The notes below the pieces were generated by a model. That model searched no databases and was not told where the DNA came from. It worked only from the letters and a program-made list of their open reading frames with translations. The position numbers and the translations under genes are program-made. Of a stretch of 36,340 bases of DNA, positions 29,661 through 36,340 are shown piece after piece. The DNA is from a virus. The stretch lies in IMG/VR virus record IMGVR_UViG_3300022743_000001, positions 1-36,340 of that record; one strand, given 5' to 3'. The number at the start of each line of letters is the position of its first letter. Position 1 is the stretch's first letter.

Positions 29661-29664
29661 TAAT
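29637..29664 (+). promoter_or_regulatory. Rightward promoter for 29715 gene
   Basis: TTGCTA (29637-29642), 16-bp spacer and CATAAT (29659-29664). The palindromic operator fills the spacer and reaches the -10. The 5' leader would be about 45 nt. Confidence 0.55.
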
Positions 29665-29714
29665 TAGGGCATCGGATCAGCAAACGGCAGGTCCGGCAAC
29701 TCAAGGAGATTGAC

Positions 29715-29966
29715 ATGACCAACGCATACAGCCACATCGCCACGTACCGCGCACACCAAGCAGCCGTTGACCTGCAGCGCGCTACTCGTGAGGCCATCCC
29801 CAGCGTCGGCGGCCAACAAGATGACCCGCTGTTCGTGCCCGCGATGGCTGCATACGATGCGGCCTGCGTCGCGCTCAAGGCTGCTCAGGCTGCGCTCGAT
29901 GCCGACCCGGCGTATCAAGCTGAGGTCGCGGCGGCTGGCAACTGGCTGGCCAGCCTCTGTGCCTGA
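29715..29966 (+). CDS. Small helical protein controlled by the second switch
   Basis: An 83-residue protein with AAGGAG 6-7 nt upstream of ATG 29715, the best ribosome-binding site in the window. It is Ala-rich and helical (YSHIATYRAHQAAVDLQRATREAI; AAYDAACVALKAAQAALDADPAYQAEVAAAGNWLASL). No family recognised. It is the last plus-strand gene and faces the lysozyme gene end 18 bp away. Its private promoter and operators suggest separate timing. Confidence 0.7.
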   Translation: MTNAYSHIATYRAHQAAVDLQRATREAIPSVGGQQDDPLFVPAMAAYDAACVALKAAQAALDADPAYQAEVAAAGNWLASLCA

Positions 29967-29984
29967 CACAGTCCCACATGCGCA

Positions 29985-30461
29985 TCAAGCCCCGGCACCG
30001 CCCGGGGCAAGCAGCGCCGCCTCGGCTGCGCGCCGAAGCACGAGACCGGGCAGCACGCGACCGCCGCCGCGAACCCAGCGCCGCATTTCGGCCTGCGCGC
30101 CAGGCCAGTCGCCGGCATTGATCCGCCGCCGCAGCGCGGACGCTTGGAGCGCGTAGACGCCGAGGTTGAACGCGAACGACACCAGCGCAGCCACGCGCGG
30201 CGCAGTGTCTGCGCCGGGACACAGCCGCAGCACGGCGGGCACATACTCGCGGGCCGCCGAATCGCGCAGCAGCACCAGGGCCGCCTCCCGCGTGATTGGC
30301 GGATCAGTGAGTGCAACGCGGTGGCCGTCGAGGTAGCGGGTCGCGCCCGCACCGATCGTGGCAACACCAGCGGGGCATAGGTACGGCCGCAGGCGCAAGC
30401 CCTCAAACCGCAGGATCAGGGGTAGCGCCAGCCGGAGTACATCGTCAGCGGCCGGTCGCAT
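29985..30461 (-). CDS. Endolysin, GH24 lysozyme
   Basis: A 158-residue phage lysozyme. LPLILRFEGLRLRPYLCPAGVATIGAG gives the catalytic triad Glu20, Cys29 and Thr35 with T4-like spacing (9 and 15 residues from Glu); Cys replaces the usual Asp, a known functional variant. ALVSFAFNLGVYALQASALRRRINAG and MRRWVRGGGRVLPGLVLRRAAEAAL are the typical C-terminal lobe. ATG 30461 overlaps the holin gene by 17 bp. There is no signal or SAR helix, so release through the holin is expected. A GC hairpin (GCCCCGG/CCCGGGGC, 29989-30008) covers the gene end. Confidence 0.88.
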   Translation of the reverse strand: MRPAADDVLRLALPLILRFEGLRLRPYLCPAGVATIGAGATRYLDGHRVALTDPPITREAALVLLRDSAAREYVPAVLRLCPGADTAPRVAALVSFAFNLGVYALQASALRRRINAGDWPGAQAEMRRWVRGGGRVLPGLVLRRAAEAALLAPGGAGA

Positions 30462-30909
30462 GGATTCGGCCCCCGACGTACAGCCCCAGCGCACCGCAGA
30501 CAACCTCGCCCACCAGTCCGGTCAGCGCCACGTGAGCCGGGAACAGCGCGTTGCCCAGCAGCAGCAGGATGGAGGCAGAGGCGAGCGCCGGACGGATCGA
30601 TCCGTTCCAGGAATCGACCCACTGCACGCCGGACGGCCTGCCGACCGCCTCCACGCCGGCCAGCATCATCCGGTCCGCTGCATCGCTGGCGCTGGCCTCG
30701 CGCTGCGCCTCGACCAGTTTGACGCCTGCCGCCGCAGCATCGGCCACGGCCAGCCGCTGACGCTCTGCGCGCTCGCGCTCCAGATCAGCCTGCAGGCGCA
30801 GCATGTCGATCTCGGCCCGGCGATCCTCGCGGGCTTTGACGATGCCGAGCAGTTCGCCAAGCAGCCAGCGAAGGGAAGCCGAGCCGAGGAATGAGATGAG
30901 GGCGGTCAT
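30445..30909 (-). CDS. 3TM-type holin-like protein
   Basis: A 154-residue protein from ATG 30909 (ATGA overlap). After a hydrophobic start (TALISFLGSASLRWLLGELLGIV) comes a charged coiled coil (DMLRLQADLERERAERQRL). The C-terminal half is WVDSWNGSIRPALASASILLLLGNAL and VALTGLVGEVVCGALGLYVGGR, two membrane helices as in the GTA-type 3TM holins. It precedes the lysozyme gene. It probably forms the membrane lesion or helps the neighbouring small holin. Confidence 0.72.
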   Translation of the reverse strand: MTALISFLGSASLRWLLGELLGIVKAREDRRAEIDMLRLQADLERERAERQRLAVADAAAAGVKLVEAQREASASDAADRMMLAGVEAVGRPSGVQWVDSWNGSIRPALASASILLLLGNALFPAHVALTGLVGEVVCGALGLYVGGRIHATGR

Positions 30910-31130
30910 GCCAGATCCCCCGGCGAAGTGGTGGCCAGCGCATCCCGGCGCGCACGCCGCTTGCGCACGATCTTGTCCCGGACCAGCACGTAGAGCTGTG
31001 CCACCGTGTACACGATGGCCAACCATTTCCCGACCTCGTCCGGCTGCAGGTGCATCAGCCAGGCGATCGAGAGCCTCATCGCGGCCAGGAAGTTCTCTTT
31101 CACTTCGATGGGTGTGTGGCTCAGGCTCAT
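30906..31130 (-). CDS. Small holin-like membrane protein
   Basis: A 74-residue protein. A central transmembrane helix (VGKWLAIVYTVAQLYVLV) is preceded by an amphipathic part (ENFLAAMRLSIAWLMHLQPDE) and followed by a strongly basic tail (RDKIVRKRRARRD), the usual layout of small phage holins. ATG 31130 lies 6 bp after the ejection protein stop. No spanin gene was found nearby. Confidence 0.7.
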   Translation of the reverse strand: MSLSHTPIEVKENFLAAMRLSIAWLMHLQPDEVGKWLAIVYTVAQLYVLVRDKIVRKRRARRDALATTSPGDLA

Positions 31131-31136
31131 ATGTCT

Positions 31137-33539
31137 TCAGTCCAGCAGGCCGCGACGTGGGCCAGTCGTTGAGCGAGCATCGCCGCCTCCTGTGAGTAGC
31201 AGCGGCGCACCGCCGCTGGTGCCGCCCCCCCGTCGTGCCGGGGTGCCGATCAGCTGGCGGGCGTATTCGGGGTCAAGCAGAGCGCGCGACAGGCGATCAG
31301 TGATCTGTTCGTTCGCGCCGCCGTAGATCAGCCCCAACGGCTTGCGCATAATGCTGCTGACCATCGGGGATTCGCCAAGCTCGCCGAAGACGCGCTGCAG
31401 CAGCCACGACTGAGACAGGTTTTGCACGGTGTTGGAGCCGACGGATTTCCCCGCTTCCAGGCCGAGGCGTGCGGCGTTCGCATCGGCTGCGACTTCGCGC
31501 AGGCGCTGCAGCTGGTCTGGCGTCAGGACGCGCTTGAGGTCGTCCCCCTCGTTTTTGATGAGGTTGTTCAGCTTCGCCGCGCTGATGACTGGGGTCCCTT
31601 GCATGTCGGTCGTGCCAGTCTGCACCCGCTTCAGCGCATCCTGCAGCGCCTCCATCTGATTGACCGGGCCGGACTGGCGCGCAAACGTCGAGAGGTAGTC
31701 GCGCCATGGGTCAGCGGCCTTCCCAGCCGGCACTGGCCCGACTGCGCGCGCACTGGCGCCGCCTATCGCGTCGTCGAACATGGATTGCACGCCGTCGAGA
31801 ACGCCGCGGGCGTGTCGCAGGTTGCCGGCGTCGCCCTGCAACTTGCCCTGCATCGCCAGGCCAATGTCTTTGCGGATCTCGTACAGCGCCCGCGCGTCGA
31901 TGCCGCCCGCTTCGTCGGTGGACTGGAGCACCTGCTGGCGCACGCGGTCGAGGGCTTGGCGGTTGGTGCTGCCTGCGTTGCTCGGGTTGCGGATCAGGTC
32001 GTCAAGCTGACCGAGGATCTCGCGACCATCGATCTGGCCAGCGCGCTGCAACACGCCTTCACGCATCGGGGTGGTTGCGAGCCTGCGCGCATCCTTCGCA
32101 AGGTCGATGGCCGCTGGCGTGCCGGCCACCTGCTCAAGCGCTGCGGTGCGCGCCGCGTTCTGCGCAGTGCCGCGCATGGCGATCTCGTTGGCGGTCTGCG
32201 GGTTGACTGCTTGCATGGTGCGAGTCAGCCCGGCTAGGCCCACGTCGCCAGCCGCTGCAGATGTGAGGGGGACGGAGCCCTGAACTACCTGCCGGTACCG
32301 GGTCAGCGCCTCAGCGGCTGCAGCCGGGTCGTGGGCATAGCGCCGCAGGATGTCGCCGACGATGCGGTCCTGCCCCGCCCCAGTGAATGGCTTGACGATG
32401 CCAGTTGCCAGCGCCGCGGCTTTGCCGGCCGCGCCGAAGCCGACAGGGAGCATCCCGCCAAGGAATGCGGCTTGTGCTGCATCTTGATCGTCGCCGCCAG
32501 CCATGCCAGCCGCTGCCGCGCCAGCAGCGGCACCGCCGGCCGCACGCAGGCCGAGCCCAGAAATTCCGCCGACACTGCCGGATGACATGCCGCCGGTCTC
32601 GACCGACGCCAGCAGTGGCATGACGCGCGCCGCCAGCATCGGGGCGGCGGCGGCCATGCCGCGGGCCAGTCCGCCCCCGACGCCAAGCGTTCCCGCCAGC
32701 TCGCCGCCGACTTTCCCGACCGCGAATGAGTTGCTCCCGGTGTCTGCGCCCAGCGTTCCGAGCGCATCCGCCATGCCCTGCCGGCGGTCGCCACCGAACT
32801 CGAAGCCGACATCGGTGCCGGGGATCATCAGGTTCACCGGCTTGCGCGCCGCGTAGTCGAGGGGCGACAGCAGCGTGGCGCCGATCGACCCAGCACCGCG
32901 GATCGCACCGGCCGCCAGGTCGCCAGCCAGGCCGGCCAGGCTGCGGTCCGGCTTGGCGGCTGTCTGATCGGGCCTGTAGCCGGCAGCCGCGTATTCCTCC
33001 CACGGCATTTTCGCGGGCGATGTCTCGGCGGTGCCGCGGTTCGTCGCCCGGCCCTTTTCGGTGCCAACACGCCGCCCAGCTACGGACACCAGCTTGCGCA
33101 CGTAGTCGGGGTCCGTGGCATATCCGCCGGCCTTGAGGCCCTGGGCAAACTCCTCCACCGTGCGAGCCTGCGCCGCCTGCGGGTACCGGCTGCGGATCAG
33201 CGCGGCGTAGTCCTGGGCGGCCCGCTCGGGGTCGGAGTAGCTCCGGAACTTGGACGGCTCACGGTAGGTACCCCCGCTCTTGTCGTACTCCAGGGCGTTG
33301 ACGCTGGCCGTGTCGCCCTGCCACTTGCTGCCGGCTTTGATGTTGCCGTAGTTGTAGGCGCCGACCGTCTTGGAGGCATCAGCCCCGGTTTCGAGCGCGG
33401 TGTGCGCCAGGATGGCTGCTTCCGGAATGCCTGTTGCTGCGCTGGCCGCCGCCGCGAACTGAGCGCGTGCCGCCTTCGGATCCGCCTTTGCCGGCTTGTT
33501 GCCGTATCCAGCCGCGGCGTACTCTTCCCACGGCATCAT
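31137..33539 (-). CDS. Large ejection-type virion protein with N-terminal glucosaminidase domain
   Basis: An 800-residue protein from ATG 33539 (ATGA overlap). It opens with MPWEEYAAAGY. Residues about 20-165 resemble a FlgJ-like (GH73) peptidoglycan hydrolase: PEAAILAHTALETGAD with the likely catalytic Glu, then AYNYGNIKAGSKW and FRSYSDPERAAQDYAALI. At residue 178 the MPWEEYAAAGY motif recurs. A Gly/Ala-rich, amphipathic middle (about 200-370) is followed by a long helical C-terminus. It is probably a virion protein ejected to breach the cell wall. It ends the tail block before lysis. Confidence 0.82.
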   Translation of the reverse strand: MMPWEEYAAAGYGNKPAKADPKAARAQFAAAASAATGIPEAAILAHTALETGADASKTVGAYNYGNIKAGSKWQGDTASVNALEYDKSGGTYREPSKFRSYSDPERAAQDYAALIRSRYPQAAQARTVEEFAQGLKAGGYATDPDYVRKLVSVAGRRVGTEKGRATNRGTAETSPAKMPWEEYAAAGYRPDQTAAKPDRSLAGLAGDLAAGAIRGAGSIGATLLSPLDYAARKPVNLMIPGTDVGFEFGGDRRQGMADALGTLGADTGSNSFAVGKVGGELAGTLGVGGGLARGMAAAAPMLAARVMPLLASVETGGMSSGSVGGISGLGLRAAGGAAAGAAAAGMAGGDDQDAAQAAFLGGMLPVGFGAAGKAAALATGIVKPFTGAGQDRIVGDILRRYAHDPAAAAEALTRYRQVVQGSVPLTSAAAGDVGLAGLTRTMQAVNPQTANEIAMRGTAQNAARTAALEQVAGTPAAIDLAKDARRLATTPMREGVLQRAGQIDGREILGQLDDLIRNPSNAGSTNRQALDRVRQQVLQSTDEAGGIDARALYEIRKDIGLAMQGKLQGDAGNLRHARGVLDGVQSMFDDAIGGASARAVGPVPAGKAADPWRDYLSTFARQSGPVNQMEALQDALKRVQTGTTDMQGTPVISAAKLNNLIKNEGDDLKRVLTPDQLQRLREVAADANAARLGLEAGKSVGSNTVQNLSQSWLLQRVFGELGESPMVSSIMRKPLGLIYGGANEQITDRLSRALLDPEYARQLIGTPARRGGGTSGGAPLLLTGGGDARSTTGPRRGLLD

Positions 33540-34789
33540 CGCACCGGCTCCCAAGAGTTCGGATCAGCAGGGCTACCCCCGGGCTTGAGTCGGTAGCCAT
33601 TACGCACCATGCCGGGCATCGGCGTGGGGACGCGAGCGGACGGCGCATCCTGCTGCCCCGCATACCGCTGCTGGATTTCGCGCACGGTCTGCAGCGCGGC
33701 GAGGCGGGTCTGAATCGGCTTCGAGGCATCGCCGACAGCGCCGGCCATATCGCGATAGAGCTGCACATCCTTGTCAGACTGCGGGCCGGACATCTTGGGC
33801 ATCTTGGCGGTGAGCATGCCGCCGATGGCCTGCAACTGCGCTGACGCCTGCGCGCCCTGGGTGGAGCGCCCGAAGAACGCCGCGCCGCTGTCGATCAGGC
33901 TGCCCGCACCGGAGCCGGTGGCGCCGCCAGTTTTCAGGATGGCCTCGGCTTGATCCGCCAGCGCGAGCGCCTCCTTTGCGTCCTTCGAACCGCCAGTGCC
34001 GGCCGACACGGGGCGCGGTGTGATCTGGCCGCCCGGCCCCATCTGCTTCGGTAGTGCAACAAGCTGACCGGTTGCGGGGTCGGTCTGGTACGTCACTTCG
34101 CCGGCACCCTGCAGCATGTTGAAGTCCTGCCCGCGCCGGGTAGTTTCGGCCGCCAGGATGGCGTCGGGGCTGTTGGTCTTGGGTGCGGAGAAGATCGGCC
34201 GGCCGGTGGCGGGGTCAAACAACACCTGCCCCTCGCTGACCGCCATTGGCTTCTGACCAGCCGAGAAGATCGGGCGACCGGTGCGCGGGTCAACCAGCGT
34301 CTGCCCCTCGCTGACCGTGACCGGCGCGGCCTGCTGCTTGGCGATCAACTGCTGGAACGCCACGCCGGCCTGTGGGTCTACGCCCATCAACGCGCGCCCG
34401 TAGCCCTCGGCGTCAAACTGAGGCGTCATGCCTTCCAGGCGCTGCGCGTTGCCGACAGTCGGTCCGCCGCCGCCCGCGAGCGCCTGCTGGGCGGGCGAGC
34501 GGTAGAACTGGTCCGGGAGGGCATCAAGGCGCTGTTGTCGCGCCGCGCCGCGCTGGGCTTGCTGGAGCTGCAGTTCCTGCATCTGGCGCAGCGTCTTCTG
34601 CGACTGCTCGGCCTTCTGCTTGTCGAGCGCATCCTGGTAGCCACCGAGGCCGGCCAGCCCGCCGCGCCCGAGCTGCTGTGCGAAGCTGCCGCCCCCGGCC
34701 AGCATGTTCAAGCCCATAGCGAGCAGCCCCTGCCGCACCGCGCTCTTGCGGTCGTCCGGCATGGTGTCGAATTCGTCGAGTAGTCCCAT
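33536..34789 (-). CDS. Putative internal virion / ejection protein
   Basis: A 417-residue protein from ATG 34789 (TGATG overlap). The N-terminus GLLDEFDTMPDDRKSAVRQGLLAMGLNMLAGGGSF and LGGYQDALDKQKAEQSQ is common to a group of podovirus internal or tail proteins. Two similar segments, VSEGQTLVDPRTGRPIFSAG and VSEGQVLFDPATGRPIFSA, form an internal duplication. The C-terminal half is helical with ALADQAEAILKTGG and ends in a proline/glycine tail. A role in the ejection apparatus is inferred from position. Confidence 0.7.
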   Translation of the reverse strand: MGLLDEFDTMPDDRKSAVRQGLLAMGLNMLAGGGSFAQQLGRGGLAGLGGYQDALDKQKAEQSQKTLRQMQELQLQQAQRGAARQQRLDALPDQFYRSPAQQALAGGGGPTVGNAQRLEGMTPQFDAEGYGRALMGVDPQAGVAFQQLIAKQQAAPVTVSEGQTLVDPRTGRPIFSAGQKPMAVSEGQVLFDPATGRPIFSAPKTNSPDAILAAETTRRGQDFNMLQGAGEVTYQTDPATGQLVALPKQMGPGGQITPRPVSAGTGGSKDAKEALALADQAEAILKTGGATGSGAGSLIDSGAAFFGRSTQGAQASAQLQAIGGMLTAKMPKMSGPQSDKDVQLYRDMAGAVGDASKPIQTRLAALQTVREIQQRYAGQQDAPSARVPTPMPGMVRNGYRLKPGGSPADPNSWEPVR

Positions 34790-35784
34790 CAGAGCAGCCC
34801 CTTTTTCGTGCCGCGGCCCAGCTTGTTCAGTTGGGCCAGCTTGTCATACCCGATCACGCGCGCGGCCTCGGCCGAAATCACGAACTCCCCCGTCTTCAAG
34901 GCGCCATAGCCCTCATCGGGGCCGGCCGGGTCTGGGCCGTGCAGCCGGTCGGCAGTGACAACGCCGCCGCGCGCCCATCCGTCGCCCCCACTTTCTCCGC
35001 CGCCGTCGCCAGCCCCGTCGCCAGACCCGCCATCTCCGGACGATTCGCCTTCGATCCCGCCGCCATCGCCAAACCCGCCGAAACCCCCGCCGAAGCCGGA
35101 GTCCAGCCCCCCGCCGAAGCCCTCGCCGATGCCGACCCCCAGCCCGCCGAAGCCCTCGACGCCCGACAGCCCTGCCGCAGACAGCCCTCCATCGTCGGCC
35201 CCCATGCCGAAGCCGGCGTCCAAGCCGTTGACGGCGTTGACGCTGCTGGGGTTGGTCTGGTCCGACGAGACGGCGAGCCCCAGCAGCCCGCCCAGCGCCG
35301 CGCCGATTGGACCGCCGAGGCTGAATCCGGATTGCGCACCATTGCCGATGCCCGTGATACCGAGCGCATTGCCGATCTGAGACCCGATCGACTCGCCTGA
35401 CCCAACTGCGCCGCCGAACCCGCCGCCGATGGACTCGGAAGGCCCTGCGCCGCCGTCCGCCGAATCGCCGTGCTCCTGGGTCGCGCTGGCAGCCGCCGCC
35501 GCGCGGGCCGCCTCTTCGGCTTGCGCGGCCGATGCTGCCTGAGCCTGCGCGCGGTACTGTGCCAGGCTGTCGGCCAGCGACCGCATGGCCGGCGGTGCGT
35601 ACTGCTGCATGGGGGGCTGCGCCACGCCCATGACCGGCGTCATGGCGGCGCCGGATTGCTGCCCGATCCCTCCGGGCCGCATGCTGGTGTACCGATTGAG
35701 GCCGGAGCCAGCCTGCAGCCCGGCCGGCGACCACGGGGCCGCGTCGAGCAAGCCGGGCCGGTTGAGGTAGTTGTTCAGTGCCAT
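34789..35784 (-). CDS. Gly-rich virion protein with conserved TGEFVISAEAAR tail
   Basis: A 331-residue protein. ATG 35784 (ALNNYLNRPGLLDAAPW) lies two bases after the preceding stop; a longer frame to 35883 lies inside the upstream gene and is rejected. Residues 60-125 are Gln/Ala-rich, residues 130-300 nearly all Gly with Asp/Ser (GGGFGGFGDGGGIEGESSGD). The C-terminus GALKTGEFVISAEAARVIGYDKLAQLNKLG is a motif shared by many phage tail and internal proteins. A structural role is likely. Confidence 0.72.
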   Translation of the reverse strand: MALNNYLNRPGLLDAAPWSPAGLQAGSGLNRYTSMRPGGIGQQSGAAMTPVMGVAQPPMQQYAPPAMRSLADSLAQYRAQAQAASAAQAEEAARAAAAASATQEHGDSADGGAGPSESIGGGFGGAVGSGESIGSQIGNALGITGIGNGAQSGFSLGGPIGAALGGLLGLAVSSDQTNPSSVNAVNGLDAGFGMGADDGGLSAAGLSGVEGFGGLGVGIGEGFGGGLDSGFGGGFGGFGDGGGIEGESSGDGGSGDGAGDGGGESGGDGWARGGVVTADRLHGPDPAGPDEGYGALKTGEFVISAEAARVIGYDKLAQLNKLGRGTKKGLL

Positions 35785-35786
35785 GG

Positions 35787-36340
35787 TTACCCCAAGAGCC
35801 CGGCGAGCCCGCCGAGCGCGGCGCCCCACGGGCTGCCCGTTGCGCCGTAGCCGGCCAGCGCGCCGCCCGCGGCATTGCCCCACGTCGAACCGCCGCCTTG
35901 GCTCTGCGTGCTGGTGTTCGTCTGCCCGTAGTTCATGCCCAGCGCCTGCCCGAGGATGCCGAGCTGCTGCTGCGGGTACTGCTGCGCCGCCTGCCAGTTG
36001 CCGTAGTTGGCGTTCAATCCGGCTTGCTGCTGGTTCTGGAGCGCGTTCCCAACGTTCATGACCTGTGAGGCGTCGGTGTAGTCCTGTGCGGCGTACTGCG
36101 GGGCCATCGACAGCGCCTGCATCTGGTTCGCCTGCTGGGACTGGAACATCTGGTTCTGAGCCTGCGCCTGAGCTTGCCCCCCGGTAAAGAGCTGGTTTTG
36201 GTACTGCGATCCCGCGTTGTACTGGTTCTGCGCCTGCTGCTGACCTGCGCCATAGAGGTTCTGCGCCTGCTGCTGACCTGCGGCGTATTGCTGGGACTGG
36301 ATCTGCGCACCGCCGAGGTACAGGTTCTGGGCTTGCTGCG
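35787..36340 (-). CDS. Gln/Asn/Ala-rich virion protein, C-terminal part (starts at 1147)
   Basis: This is the remaining part of the 528-residue virion protein whose start is at 1147; the frame enters through the terminal repeat. The first part here is the 11-residue repeat array (LYGAGQQQAQN twice, then QYNAGSQYQNQ). Next comes MFQSQQANQMQALSMAPQYAAQ, and the end is a Gly-rich hydrophobic tail GSTWGNAAGGALAGYG and GAALGGLAGLLG. Such a tail is common in podovirus proteins that move from virion to membrane. The TAA at 35787-35789 is two bases before the next start. Confidence 0.8.
   Translation of the reverse strand, partial: QQAQNLYLGGAQIQSQQYAAGQQQAQNLYGAGQQQAQNQYNAGSQYQNQLFTGGQAQAQAQNQMFQSQQANQMQALSMAPQYAAQDYTDASQVMNVGNALQNQQQAGLNANYGNWQAAQQYPQQQLGILGQALGMNYGQTNTSTQSQGGGSTWGNAAGGALAGYGATGSPWGAALGGLAGLLG
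36227..36340. repeat. Terminal direct repeat, right copy (circular overlap)
   Basis: Identical to bases 1-114; see that entry. The array of 33-bp coding units within it (11 residues each) means the circle was closed inside a repeat, so the number of units could be wrong by one or more. Confidence 0.93.

Overview
The window is the complete genome of a short-tailed (podovirus-type) tailed bacteriophage of a high-GC Gram-negative host, probably a proteobacterium. Bases 1-114 are repeated exactly at 36227-36340. The sequence is therefore a circular or circularly closed molecule of 36,226 bp, cut open inside a virion-protein gene that runs across the ends.

Almost everything is on two divergent transcription units that start near 22.6-24.3 kb. 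The leftward (minus) unit runs from a Cro-like gene at 22,556 down to base 1 and on through the right end to the lysozyme at 29,985. In order it holds: Cro-like regulator, KilA-N protein, outer-membrane-barrel protein and BRO-N/KilAC antirepressor (22.5-20.2 kb); a string of very small genes plus a cytosine-5 DNA methyltransferase (20.2-17.3 kb); replication (DnaD-like initiator and DnaB-like helicase, 17.3-15.1 kb); small genes, HNH and DUF1064-like nucleases (15.1-12.8 kb); packaging and head (TerS, TerL, P22-type portal, an inserted two-gene cassette with a glycoside hydrolase, scaffold, SU10-type major capsid protein, 12.8-4.3 kb); neck and tail (4.2 kb to base 1 and 36.3-31.1 kb, including large ejection-type proteins, one with a glucosaminidase domain); and lysis (two holin-like genes and a lysozyme, 31.1-30.0 kb). 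Most neighbouring genes overlap by 4 bp (ATGA or GTGA), so translation is strongly coupled and many starts are GTG.

The rightward (plus) genes are a CI-like repressor, a tiny ORF and a lipoprotein, closed by an intrinsic terminator at 23.75 kb. After a structured non-coding stretch, a strong sigma70-type promoter at 24.26 kb leads into a recombination and accessory operon: a hexapeptide-repeat protein, small membrane proteins, a RecE/exonuclease VIII-like nuclease with a conserved partner protein, and small regulators, to about 29.4 kb.

The most informative feature is a shared set of 19-bp operator-like sites: two overlie the leftward promoter beside the repressor and three lie at the rightward promoter 1.7 kb away. 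One repressor/Cro pair could therefore control both arms. A second, independent small switch (minus-strand HTH gene with TGCCCC/GGGGCA palindromes) sits at 29.4-29.7 kb. No integrase, transposase, partition gene, tape measure, tail tube or tail sheath was recognised. This gives a podovirus with temperate-style control genes but no visible means of integration.
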